Positions 1-7,274 of a DNA stretch of 9,954 nucleotides are shown piece after piece. Source of the stretch: Spirochaetaceae bacterium. GTDB lineage: Bacteria > Spirochaetota > Spirochaetia > DSM-2461. The stretch covers positions 1 to 9,954 of the forward strand of contig JAEINM010000125.1 of assembly GCA_016342385.1 (NCBI GenBank), in the 5' to 3' direction. How positions within the stretch are numbered: position 1 is the stretch's first letter; each line of letters begins with the position of its first letter. Both the position numbers and the translations under genes were made by a program. The notes beneath the pieces were generated by a model. It was given only the letters and a program-made list of their open reading frames with translations, searched no databases and was not told the DNA's origin.

Positions 1-50
1 AACTCGAAGATAGACTCGAAATTATCAGAAGAATTGTAGAGAATCTATAA
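1..50 (+). CDS. possible 3' end of an unidentified plus-strand gene (partial)
   Basis: Read in the frame that begins at base 3, the first bases give LEDRLEIIRRIVENL followed by a TAA stop at 48-50. The peptide is charged and amphipathic, like the C-terminal helix of many small proteins, and the other two plus-strand frames also meet stops early. If real, the gene runs in from the left edge and converges on the acetyltransferase gene, with only 15 bases between the two stop codons. No family can be assigned from 15 residues. A chance open frame remains possible. Confidence 0.35.
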   Translation, partial: LEDRLEIIRRIVENL

Positions 51-65
51 AGGCATTCTTAAAAT

Positions 66-689
66 TTAACTTTCTATATACGCCCTGATCATACACCATT
101 GGGAGATGTTAATTACAGGCAGATCAACTTTCTCTAGAACTCGGAATCCAAATTTTTTATACATTCCCACATTTTTTTCATTAGCTGTTTCCAGATAGAC
201 AGGAAGTACTTCATTGGTGCTGTCTTCAATTAGAGCTGTTATGAGTTTACTACCGAAACCTTTACCCTGAAATTCAGGATCTACACCTAATGTCATTAAG
301 TAGATGTATTTGATCCCTTTCATATGTCGCCGTCTGGCTTTTTCTAAAGGTTCAAAGATTGGTCTCATACTAAACATAGTTTTCATGCCGATTCTTCTGG
401 TTGATTTTACTAGACCTGATCTGACTATTCTTATAAAAGTCATATCAGCATAGTCACTGGAGACCCAAGCGGCCAATCCTTCAATTTCAGGTGAAGTAGC
501 GTATACTTTCCCATAGGTATTGCAATATCTTGCAGGGCCTTCAAAAAATGCATCCCTTCTATAATCTTCAATATTTTTGAAGATATTACAAAATGCCGGA
601 TCATCTTTAAAAGCCCTGCCAAATACATGACCTGTTTTTTCAAAATCTTTCTTTTCTACAGGATAAAGCTCATTTATCAGTTTATTCAA
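66..689 (-). CDS. GNAT-family N-acetyltransferase
   Basis: A 207-residue protein with the GNAT fold signatures, so it probably moves an acetyl group from acetyl-CoA to an amine; the substrate cannot be told. The acetyl-CoA pyrophosphate loop is visible at about residues 131-146 (LGVDPEFQGKGFG), and the C-terminal half of the fold at about 165-186 (YLETANEKNVGMYKKFGF). The N-terminal AFKDDPAF stretch and GLAAWV near 71-76 fit the one-domain GNATs of the puromycin-acetyltransferase-like type. The start is a TTG at 687-689, supported by a perfect AGGAGG (696-701) six bases upstream; the next in-frame ATG is only at residue 83. It is the last minus-strand gene, 78 bases after the DUF3786 gene, and is more AT-rich than the acs genes, so it may be a separate unit or a later arrival. 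No link to the pathway beyond a shared acetyl-CoA cofactor is evident. Confidence 0.85.
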   Translation of the reverse strand: MNKLINELYPVEKKDFEKTGHVFGRAFKDDPAFCNIFKNIEDYRRDAFFEGPARYCNTYGKVYATSPEIEGLAAWVSSDYADMTFIRIVRSGLVKSTRRIGMKTMFSMRPIFEPLEKARRRHMKGIKYIYLMTLGVDPEFQGKGFGSKLITALIEDSTNEVLPVYLETANEKNVGMYKKFGFRVLEKVDLPVINISQWCMIRAYIES

Positions 690-767
690 AAAAATCCTCC
701 TATTCCTTAGGGATAGTCAGTAAAACTGTAAAGGGATTGAGATAAAGTATACGTTTGTGACTGTCCA

Positions 768-1391
768 CTACATACCTGCCCGTCCCAGAAGATTCACAAG
801 ATATCCACTTAGAAAAGCAATATCCTCTACAGGAAGAAAATTCTCTATGATGTCAGAAAAAAGGATATTCCCATCGGAGGGAAATTCTTCATCACCAGGA
901 TAAAACTGAAAAATCAGATCTACTTTGGGGAAAACAGGAATCCTGACAGAATAACCTTCACCCTTCCACCTGGTTCCGCCTATTTTTTCAGCCTTGGGGA
1001 TGAACTCATCTTCCCTTCCCGTAAAATAAGCGGCTAATTTATCGAGCGCTTTACTCTGGAATGAATGATAGTAGAACATCCCCCCCTCTATCTGCTGAAA
1101 GTTGATAAACTCACCATGAGACTGTGTATTCCCGGAAGAGGTCAGATAGTGAAGAATCATAACCTGGACAATTAATATCACACTCTGATCTGTGAATGAA
1201 ATATCAGCCATTTCTATTTCATATTCAGCGTTGAGAAACCGGACATAGTAACATCCCTGATAATAGGATACTCCGGTTCTCAGACAGATGGATTCGGGAT
1301 CGGCTGCCTTTAGAATATCCGCCGCACTTCTATAGGCGACTTCCAGACTGTTTTCTCTCTGTCTGGAAGCCATATTGCTCTCGGGAATCAC
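768..1391 (-). CDS. DUF3786-domain protein, coupled to acsE
   Basis: A 207-residue soluble protein with no signal peptide or membrane segment. The C-terminal half carries the features I associate with the DUF3786 family: a pattern of the type 'hydrophobic-P-hydrophobic-FP-x-V' followed by a GDEEFP box (near residues 166-171), then ILF and a final helix with a VEDIAFL pattern. No molecular function is established for the family as far as I know. The longest frame starts with GTG at 1389-1391 and overlaps the acsE stop as GTGA, which suggests translational coupling, but no good ribosome-binding site precedes it. An ATG at 1371-1373 (six codons in) with a weak GAGAG upstream is the alternative start. 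Position directly after acsE suggests, without proving, an accessory role in corrinoid or methyl transfer, or in metal handling. Confidence 0.85.
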   Translation of the reverse strand: MIPESNMASRQRENSLEVAYRSAADILKAADPESICLRTGVSYYQGCYYVRFLNAEYEIEMADISFTDQSVILIVQVMILHYLTSSGNTQSHGEFINFQQIEGGMFYYHSFQSKALDKLAAYFTGREDEFIPKAEKIGGTRWKGEGYSVRIPVFPKVDLIFQFYPGDEEFPSDGNILFSDIIENFLPVEDIAFLSGYLVNLLGRAGM

Positions 1392-2173
1392 CGTTTAAAT
1401 GCTTCAAGATAGGAGTCGGCATAAATGGATTTGTTCATAATCAGTTCCGCTGTGAGAATGGCATCAACCAGATCCTCATCATTGACATTCATTATAACCG
1501 CATCAAGGCCGTTGGCAACCAGCATGGTGGCAAAGATTCTGTTGATAAGGCCTTTGTGAATCGCACCATTGGAAATATTACTCAGACCGCAGACAATATG
1601 ACAGGGAGGATCGGCAAAAAGACCGAATTGGGAAGAAGCCTGCAGAATTTCCACGGCCTGATTCTGCATAAATTTTAAAGGCATCACAATGGGATCGAGA
1701 AAAAGTTTATCTGTAGGAATATCATATTCCATAAATTTTGCCACGATCAGTCCGGCATTCTCTACCCGCTTATCAGCCGTTGCGGGACTGCCGCTTTCAT
1801 CCATAGCCAGACCTATAAGGGAGGCACCATATTGTTTGACAATGGGGAGTATTTCATCGAGTTTTTTTTCATCGGCAATGACCGAATTGACTAAGGGAGG
1901 TCTTTTGCATACGGGAATGGTCTCTTTAAGCATCTGGGGTTTATTATTGTCGATACATATGGGCAGGTCTACTTCCTCCTGTACCATTTCGATCATCCAG
2001 CAGAGGTCTTCGGGGTTATTGGATGCCGCTCCGAGATTCACATCGAGATAATCTGCCTTGCCATTAGCCTGTTTCCTGGCGCATTCTCTGATAACATCAC
2101 CATCTTTGTTTAATACGGCATTTTTGATGGATTTAAAACCTGTATTAATCCGTTCTCCGATAAAAATCATCAT
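1388..2173 (-). CDS. acsE: methyltetrahydrofolate:corrinoid iron-sulfur protein methyltransferase
   Basis: Transfers the methyl group of methyltetrahydrofolate to the Co(I) of CFeSP, the step linking the methyl and carbonyl branches. It has 261 residues, the usual size for this single TIM-barrel pterin-binding protein, which acts as a cytoplasmic dimer. The N terminus IGERIN is diagnostic. The conserved pterin and catalytic positions of the family are visible: Asp75 (CIDNN), Asn96 (VNS), Asp160 (LDP) and the Asn of GLSNIS (Asn199) that assists methyl transfer. The SD sequence AAGGAG (2178-2183) overlaps the acsD stop codon. Two consecutive ATGs (2171-2173 and 2168-2170) lie four and seven bases from it, so either could start. 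The first is kept here; the second would shorten the protein by one residue. The gene follows acsD by 9 bases. Confidence 0.96.
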   Translation of the reverse strand: MMIFIGERINTGFKSIKNAVLNKDGDVIRECARKQANGKADYLDVNLGAASNNPEDLCWMIEMVQEEVDLPICIDNNKPQMLKETIPVCKRPPLVNSVIADEKKLDEILPIVKQYGASLIGLAMDESGSPATADKRVENAGLIVAKFMEYDIPTDKLFLDPIVMPLKFMQNQAVEILQASSQFGLFADPPCHIVCGLSNISNGAIHKGLINRIFATMLVANGLDAVIMNVNDEDLVDAILTAELIMNKSIYADSYLEAFKR

Positions 2174-2182
2174 TGGTCTCCT

Positions 2183-3130
2183 TTATGCAATAAATTTTCT
2201 GACCGTACGAATGGCCTCGGGATGGGCCATGATCAGAAGATCAGCTCCCGCCTGAAGATACCCCTGGGCACAGACAGCTTCCCACATGGGTCCCCGTTTC
2301 TTCACATCTCCCCAACGGGGTAGTATATCCTCGCCCATTGTAGCTTCTTTTGTTCGCCAAACCTCTTCCCCGATATCACACAATTGAGGGCGGGCCATGA
2401 GCTTATCCCCCTGGAGGCCGGCTATTCTAGCTCTTTCCATAATGGTATAAACATAGTCAAAACCGTAGCCCAGAGCCGCAGTGGTCTGAAACATAACCAC
2501 ATCATCGAGATTAAATCCCGCATCCTCCAGAAGAATATTCACCTGTTTTCCTATATTGATATCCACAGGAGCTTCGGATATGAGTTTGTGCTTATCGGCT
2601 TTACAGATAGCCGCCATAGTCATGTAATTGCTTTCTGTGGCTGATCCCAGCAGACAGTTTTCTCCACGGGCAGCTTGTGAGCATTCCTGCAGTATGAGCC
2701 GGTCTTTTTCCATGTCACCGCTTCCCCAGATAATCAGGGGAACTTCGACAGCTTTCAGGAGTGTCTCTATCAGTTTGGCACAGTCCTCAGGTGAACGGTT
2801 TGCCCTCTCAGAGGAACCACCGAGGAGCTTTATACTGATAAGATCCACCTTAAAATCCTCTACACACTTCTGAGCCCACTCATCCGGTGAATGAATCTCT
2901 TTCCCAATGGCTTTTTGTAAAAAATCAGGCCAGTCTGGGACAATATCAGACACATAACCGGCAATGACAGGTTTATGGGGATTATCGCCATCGAAGGTCA
3001 GATGGGGAAGAGTACACTCCCCGCCGATTGTCACCTTTCGGCCTCTTGTACCTCCCTCTTCTTTCAGGGCGCCGATTGTGACCGTACTGATATTCATCTT
3101 ACATGTTGTACCTACATCAGGAATTTTCAT
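2183..3130 (-). CDS. acsD: corrinoid iron-sulfur protein, small subunit
   Basis: Small subunit of the heterodimeric CFeSP, which carries the methyl group on its cobalamin from AcsE to acetyl-CoA synthase. About 315 residues, close to the family's usual length, forming one TIM barrel that covers the corrinoid held by the large subunit. Recognisable family segments are the N-terminal GGTRGRKVTIGGE with LPHLTFDG, the KLLGGSSERANRSPED region, the IIWGSGD strand and the FQTTAALGYGFDY region near the C-terminal third. Two ATGs occur in tandem; the AGGAGG at 3136-3141 is only two bases from the first (3131-3133) but five from the second (3128-3130), so the second is chosen. A hairpin-containing gap separates it from the CooC gene. 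It lies apart from acsC, with the two maturation genes in between. Confidence 0.96.
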   Translation of the reverse strand: MKIPDVGTTCKMNISTVTIGALKEEGGTRGRKVTIGGECTLPHLTFDGDNPHKPVIAGYVSDIVPDWPDFLQKAIGKEIHSPDEWAQKCVEDFKVDLISIKLLGGSSERANRSPEDCAKLIETLLKAVEVPLIIWGSGDMEKDRLILQECSQAARGENCLLGSATESNYMTMAAICKADKHKLISEAPVDINIGKQVNILLEDAGFNLDDVVMFQTTAALGYGFDYVYTIMERARIAGLQGDKLMARPQLCDIGEEVWRTKEATMGEDILPRWGDVKKRGPMWEAVCAQGYLQAGADLLIMAHPEAIRTVRKFIA

Positions 3131-3135
3131 CATTA

Positions 3136-3141
3136 CCTCCT
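3136..3141 (-). promoter_or_regulatory. ribosome-binding site that decides the acsD start
   Basis: A perfect AGGAGG on the minus strand. Its distance from two adjacent ATGs (two versus five bases) favours the downstream one as the acsD start codon. Confidence 0.7.
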
Positions 3142-3143
3142 CT

Positions 3144-3188
3144 ACGCTTCGCTATTGAATATTAGGGGATCCGACGCTTCGGGTCCCC
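3144..3188 (-). repeat. hairpin plus direct repeat in the cooC-acsD gap
   Basis: On the minus strand, starting seven bases after the cooC stop, there is a ten-pair stem (3165-3188) with one mismatch: GGGGACCCGA, loop AGCG, TCGGATCCCC. The octamer CGAAGCGT in and beside its loop recurs 30 bases downstream at 3144-3151 (first copy 3174-3181), just before the acsD ribosome-binding site. The stem is not followed by a T-tract (TAATATTC instead), so it is not a standard intrinsic terminator. It could stabilise the 3' end of an upstream transcript, modulate acsD translation, or be a copy of a dispersed repeat. Confidence 0.6.
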
Positions 3189-3195
3189 CCTTTTA

Positions 3196-3948
3196 TCAAC
3201 CTCCAATTTTATTAATAATTCTATCTATTTCTTTTATCAGGGAAGGACCTTTTACCTCACGAATAGGCTGACCATTGAAAACAACCTCTTCAATCTCCCC
3301 GTTCCGGGGAATATCAGCCAGATGTTCCATCTGCAGTCCTTTTATTCTCTTGTGAACTTCCGATAGTCTCCTGGGATTAACCATTGAAGTGACAACATAG
3401 ATTTTTTCAATCCTCCCGTTAATGTCACTGATAATCTCTTTTATTTTTTCGCCGCAGCTGAATGAGAGAGGACTTTCATTGACCACGACGATAAGAGCAT
3501 CAATATCTGTGGTGGTTCTCCGGCTCAGATGCTCCAGTCCCGCTTCATTATCGATTATCACCCAGGGATAAGCGGGAGTCAGATCGTCACAGAATTTTCT
3601 TATCAGACTATTGATATAGCAGTAACAGCTGGCTCCTTCCCCTTTTCCCATGGTAATCAGATCGTATCCTTCGTATTCACCGATAATCTGATGGAGTCCC
3701 GACTCAATATAGTTGGCTTTAGTCATTCCCGCAGGAAAATCTTTTATGTTTCTCAGCAACTCCTCCCGAAGGTCTCCAATCGTTTCTATTTCCCCGGAAC
3801 CGAGTAGCATACCAAGATTGCAATCGGGATCGGCATCGACTGCCAGAACCGGTTTCATTCCCCTTTCAACCAGTCGATTAATCAGAAGAGAGGCTATGGT
3901 CGATTTTCCTGTTCCCCCTTTCCCTGCTACAGCAATGCTTTTTGTCAT
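3196..3948 (-). CDS. cooC: CooC/AcsF-family nickel-insertion ATPase
   Basis: A 250-residue MinD/SIMIBI-class P-loop ATPase that promotes nickel loading into CO dehydrogenase (CooC) or acetyl-CoA synthase (AcsF). The deviant Walker A motif GKGGTGKST is at residues 9-17, with the second lysine-type signature Lys10. VDADPDCNLG follows at about 37-46, and VIIDNEAGLEH at about 130-140 is the Walker B/switch region. A Cys-x-Cys pair at 108 and 110 (SCYCYIN) is the metal-binding motif of the family, which in a dimer can hold nickel between two subunits. The ATG overlaps the stop of the activator gene as ATGA. From sequence alone CooC and AcsF are hard to separate; the neighbourhood (acsB present, CO dehydrogenase not seen) makes AcsF a fair alternative name. 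Confidence 0.92.
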   Translation of the reverse strand: MTKSIAVAGKGGTGKSTIASLLINRLVERGMKPVLAVDADPDCNLGMLLGSGEIETIGDLREELLRNIKDFPAGMTKANYIESGLHQIIGEYEGYDLITMGKGEGASCYCYINSLIRKFCDDLTPAYPWVIIDNEAGLEHLSRRTTTDIDALIVVVNESPLSFSCGEKIKEIISDINGRIEKIYVVTSMVNPRRLSEVHKRIKGLQMEHLADIPRNGEIEEVVFNGQPIREVKGPSLIKEIDRIINKIGG

Positions 3949-5798
3949 GATACAGTCCTCCAGTAATTAATATCTGTGTGGGGAAGAAACATGGCCTTTC
4001 TGAACTCTTCCACATAGTCATCGGCTCCCAGAAGATCATAGTATGTTGTCATATGGCGGATGCTGGTTAATTCAGAAAAGGCATCCTGGTAGAATGCAGC
4101 CAGTTTTGCTCCTTTTAATGATGTATTACCGACAAATTGAATTTTATCTGAGGTCATAGGAGGCAGGAGACCGATATTGACGGCACTTTCAATGGAGAGA
4201 TAATTACCGAATGCTCCGGCAAGATATATTGTTTCCAGATCACTGAATTTCAGAGATAATCTCTTCATAAGGATATTCACAGCGGCAAAGATGGCGGCTT
4301 TAGCCGTGATAATATTTTCCAGATCCTTTTCTGTGATGTAAATGGAATCCTTTTTCAGATAAAAACATCTTTTCTGAGTGTCACCGAGAATAGCTGTCCT
4401 CTTCTCATCTATGAAAAGACCTGAACGGTTTATAATCTTTTCATTGAGAAGAACACTTACAAGATCCATAATCCCGGAACCGCAAATGCCCACAGGATCT
4501 TCTCCGTCAATCGTCCGGTATTGGATTTCCCCGGATTCAATAGTGACTTTTTCAATGGCTCCCGGTTCAGCTCTCATGCCGCATTCTACGCTGGCACCCT
4601 CCAGTGCCGGACCTGCCGAAGCCGATGCGGCCATAAGCCATTCCCGATTTCCCAGTATTATTTCCCCGTTAGTCCCTATGTCAATTAAGAGGCTCAGTCC
4701 CTCCTGTCTATGCATCTGCAGAGCCAGGATTCCCGCCGTTAAATCACTGCCCACCCATCCGCTGATACCGGGTAGAGAATAGAGCAGTCCCCGCCTGTTC
4801 ACCTCCAGGCCCACCTCCCCGGCTCTTAGAGGAGGAGGTTCTACTGTCACAGGAATAAATGGTTTCCGGCGGATATTGCTGGTAGATAAACCCAGGAGGA
4901 AATGTTCCATTGCCGTGTTCCCGGAACAGATGACAGCTGTAATATTTTCCGGTGTAATTCCGTTTCTATCGGTGAGGATCCGGATCAGTCTGTTGATATC
5001 GCCTACAATAATTTCCTGCAGAACAGCGGATCCTTTTCTCTCGGCATGAATCATCCGGCCTGTGACTTCACTGCCGTGAACAGACTGGGAGTTATAACAG
5101 GTGGCCTGGTCAATGGTACTTCGCCAATGAGCATTGACCAATTGAGCCACAATGGTAGTGGTTCCCATATCGACAATAATCATATAATTGGAATCTTCTC
5201 TGTTCCCTGCTTCTATATCCATTATTTCCGCTATATCTCTTCTCAGTCCTACAGTGATTGTCACATTATAGTGATTGTTTCTGAGTACTCTGGGAAGAGT
5301 CTCGATAATCTTCAGTCCCATCTGCATAGTGGGTATATTCAGTCTTTTTTTTACTTCATCAGAGACAAGCTGATGATCAGCCTGTCCGTTAAATAATGTG
5401 GGTTTTTCCAATTTAATATAGATTTTCTGCACAACCGGAAGTGTTTTGTAATGTAATAGATTATCAGTGCTGACATGGCTATCATCTTTATCACCAGATA
5501 AAGGTACAGCGGTTTTCCCATGGAGGATTATCCCGGGGATATCAACTGATAGATCATTATAGATATGACTCAGACAGGCAAGAACATATCCCTCGTCCCT
5601 CTGCCTCCGGGTAAAAGGCCAGGTGATTCTATCGCGCATATCCCCTTCAATAATGATCATGGCGCATTTGCCACAGATTCCCTCTCCTCCGCAATTGGTA
5701 TTCAATTCAATCCCCGCCTTACGGGCGGCATCGAGCAGACTGGTGCCGCTTTTTACGCGAACAGACTTTTCCAACCGGCTGAATTGAACAAGATGCAC
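3945..5798 (-). CDS. acsV: reductive activator of the corrinoid iron-sulfur protein (RACo/AcsV type)
   Basis: Re-reduces CFeSP whose cobalt has slipped to the inactive Co(II) state, driven by ATP hydrolysis. It has 617 residues, normal for the family. The N terminus is a plant-type [2Fe-2S] ferredoxin domain with Cys36, Cys42, Cys45 and Cys75 (C-x5-C-x2-C-x29-C). A linker and middle domain run to about residue 200, and the rest is an ASKHA-type ATPase domain (DUF4445): VDMGTTT at 209-215, LLIDIGTNGEI at 370-380, GICGSGIMD at 437-445, LAGAFGN at 526-532 and GNTSLKGA at 557-564. The start is GTG (5796-5798), sharing one base with the acsC TAG stop; a GGGGG at 5804-5808 serves as ribosome-binding site. 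Directly following the gene of the protein whose cobalt it reduces suggests matched synthesis. GTG may lower output, as fits a catalyst needed in small amount. Confidence 0.96.
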   Translation of the reverse strand: MHLVQFSRLEKSVRVKSGTSLLDAARKAGIELNTNCGGEGICGKCAMIIIEGDMRDRITWPFTRRQRDEGYVLACLSHIYNDLSVDIPGIILHGKTAVPLSGDKDDSHVSTDNLLHYKTLPVVQKIYIKLEKPTLFNGQADHQLVSDEVKKRLNIPTMQMGLKIIETLPRVLRNNHYNVTITVGLRRDIAEIMDIEAGNREDSNYMIIVDMGTTTIVAQLVNAHWRSTIDQATCYNSQSVHGSEVTGRMIHAERKGSAVLQEIIVGDINRLIRILTDRNGITPENITAVICSGNTAMEHFLLGLSTSNIRRKPFIPVTVEPPPLRAGEVGLEVNRRGLLYSLPGISGWVGSDLTAGILALQMHRQEGLSLLIDIGTNGEIILGNREWLMAASASAGPALEGASVECGMRAEPGAIEKVTIESGEIQYRTIDGEDPVGICGSGIMDLVSVLLNEKIINRSGLFIDEKRTAILGDTQKRCFYLKKDSIYITEKDLENIITAKAAIFAAVNILMKRLSLKFSDLETIYLAGAFGNYLSIESAVNIGLLPPMTSDKIQFVGNTSLKGAKLAAFYQDAFSELTSIRHMTTYYDLLGADDYVEEFRKAMFLPHTDINYWRTVS

Positions 5799-7138
5799 TA
5801 TTTCCCCCAGATTTTATTCATAAAAGATGGTATTTCTTTGGCTGTTTCAGGACCGATGATAACCTCTTTCCATTCTGACTGATCTTCAATTTCAGCACGG
5901 AATACAGGTAGCAAACCGGGAATGATCAGTTTCCGGTGATTCACTTTTTCTGCTACATTCTGATCTTTTAAGGCCTGTATGACTTTTTCAGCGGATATTT
6001 TATCTCCTGCCCATGAATTGAGTACACCAAGCCCCTCTGTATCGACAACTGAAATATAGGCGGGGATTTTGCTTCTCTCCACTTCCCCGGCAACGCTGAA
6101 ATAGGTAAGTGAAAAATTCGTCGTATAAAAGACAGGAGAGTTTTCATCGGGATTCCCTATCTCATACAGTTTTGCCTCGACTGTATTGGGAACTTGAGGA
6201 TCTGTGAATACATCCTGAATAATTGTCAGATTGGGCATCAGCGCCCAGGGCTCTCTCCCCTTCATCAGTACAATACCGGCATACTTTGCTGCTGCTGTTG
6301 AAAGAAGTACTGTTTCAGACTCCTGGGAATCACATTCAAATTCGGTGATTATAGGATACCCGAAAGGTCTGAATTTATGGAGCAGAGCGGAACGCCTTAC
6401 CTGAGTGGAAAATCTCACGAAATCACCTGGATCAGCGCCTCCTTTCCACGAGAGAAGAAGCTCATCGAGCCCGACCTCTTTTGCTTTAACAGTAAAATCC
6501 GCCAGTTCTTCCAGAGTCGGGGCTGAAATAGCCAGTGGCAGTTTATATTCTTTGGCAATGGCAATGAAAGCATCGAGATTCTCTTCTGTAGCCCTGTAGA
6601 TCAGGGGTTTACTATGCTTCACAGCTAGAGCGGCAGATTTCATAGCATCGGGATTTTCTCCTACCAGAATAAGAGGTACTTCACTTTTTTCTGCAGCAAT
6701 AGCGGCTCTTTCTGAGGGATTATTGACTCCATCGATTTCGACAGCACAGAGTTCAACTTTAATCTCTTTTCCAACTCTTACATATTTCCGGCTGTTAATC
6801 TCCTCCAATCCCTTTATAAAATCATCATCTGATAAATCGGAAGACAGTTTGATGGCAATTCCGCATTTCCGGTGAAATTTTTCCTCGTGTCGGCACATAA
6901 CAGTTTCCTGACCGGTTTCAAAGACAGCAGTTCCGGAACCCAATTTCACCAGTCTCATGGGAGGTGATGATTCTTCCGACAGTGTGCTTGTCGCCTCATC
7001 AGAAATATCCGGGCAATCGGCAATGGCTTTCTGTTTGGCCGCGACCTGCATGGCAAAGGCCATACAGGTGGGAAATCCGCACTTTTTACAATTTGTCCGA
7101 GGTAGTTGTTTATAGATCTGCATACCTGTCAGTGCCAT
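5798..7138 (-). CDS. acsC: corrinoid iron-sulfur protein, large subunit
   Basis: Large subunit of CFeSP: it holds the cobalamin that receives the methyl group from AcsE and delivers it to AcsB, plus the [4Fe-4S] cluster used for reductive activation. It has 446 residues, typical of the family. The N-terminal cluster domain shows Cys17, Cys20, Cys25 and Cys42 (CKKCGFPTC, then DC). A TIM-barrel domain follows to roughly residue 320, and the C-terminal part (from about 325) is the corrinoid-binding domain, including the TTNFSLTYFSV stretch and TEGLGVLNSWAGD. The ATG is preceded by a perfect AGGAGG (7144-7149) five bases upstream, the strongest ribosome-binding site among the acs genes here, fitting independent re-initiation after the repeat-filled gap that separates it from acsB. 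Confidence 0.97.
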   Translation of the reverse strand: MALTGMQIYKQLPRTNCKKCGFPTCMAFAMQVAAKQKAIADCPDISDEATSTLSEESSPPMRLVKLGSGTAVFETGQETVMCRHEEKFHRKCGIAIKLSSDLSDDDFIKGLEEINSRKYVRVGKEIKVELCAVEIDGVNNPSERAAIAAEKSEVPLILVGENPDAMKSAALAVKHSKPLIYRATEENLDAFIAIAKEYKLPLAISAPTLEELADFTVKAKEVGLDELLLSWKGGADPGDFVRFSTQVRRSALLHKFRPFGYPIITEFECDSQESETVLLSTAAAKYAGIVLMKGREPWALMPNLTIIQDVFTDPQVPNTVEAKLYEIGNPDENSPVFYTTNFSLTYFSVAGEVERSKIPAYISVVDTEGLGVLNSWAGDKISAEKVIQALKDQNVAEKVNHRKLIIPGLLPVFRAEIEDQSEWKEVIIGPETAKEIPSFMNKIWGK

Positions 7139-7274
7139 TCAATCCTCCTTATGATGTCTATGGAGCTCTCATCCCCAATGGGCTGTTACAAAATCTCCCA
7201 TCTATCAATAAAAGCCCCTAAATCCCCTAAAGGGGACTTTTCAACTTTATCTCCCCCTTTAGGGGGCTGGGGAG
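7139..7274 (-). other. acsB-acsC intergenic gap
   Basis: This is the longest gap in the window and the only loose joint inside the acs core. Half is the REP-like repeat. The remaining stretch (about 7150-7210) contains no open frame I can support and no convincing paired -35 and -10 boxes on the minus strand. The end next to acsC is its AGGAGG ribosome-binding site. Confidence 0.6.

Noticed and set aside
440..643. A 67-residue minus-strand frame inside the acetyltransferase gene.
   Set aside because: It is an alternative frame within a gene whose GNAT motifs are clear; the peptide has no independent support.
727..751. Possible promoter for the acetyltransferase gene (TATACT at 746-751 or TTTACA at 727-732 on the minus strand).
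   Set aside because: Neither box has a matching partner at a suitable distance: no -35-like hexamer 16-18 bases before TATACT, and no -10-like hexamer after TTTACA.
690..767. A terminator after the DUF3786 gene.
   Set aside because: Only a four-base stem (CAGT...ACTG, 718-728) is found, with no GC-rich arms and no T-tract after it.
3165..3188. Intrinsic terminator after cooC.
   Set aside because: The stem is GC-rich but is followed by TAATATTC rather than a run of T, and the pathway genes acsD and acsE continue directly downstream.
4378..5396. Plus-strand open frames of 134 and 164 residues opposite the activator gene.
   Set aside because: They are shadows of the activator gene, whose motifs are intact throughout in the minus-strand frame; no ribosome-binding site or family signature supports them.
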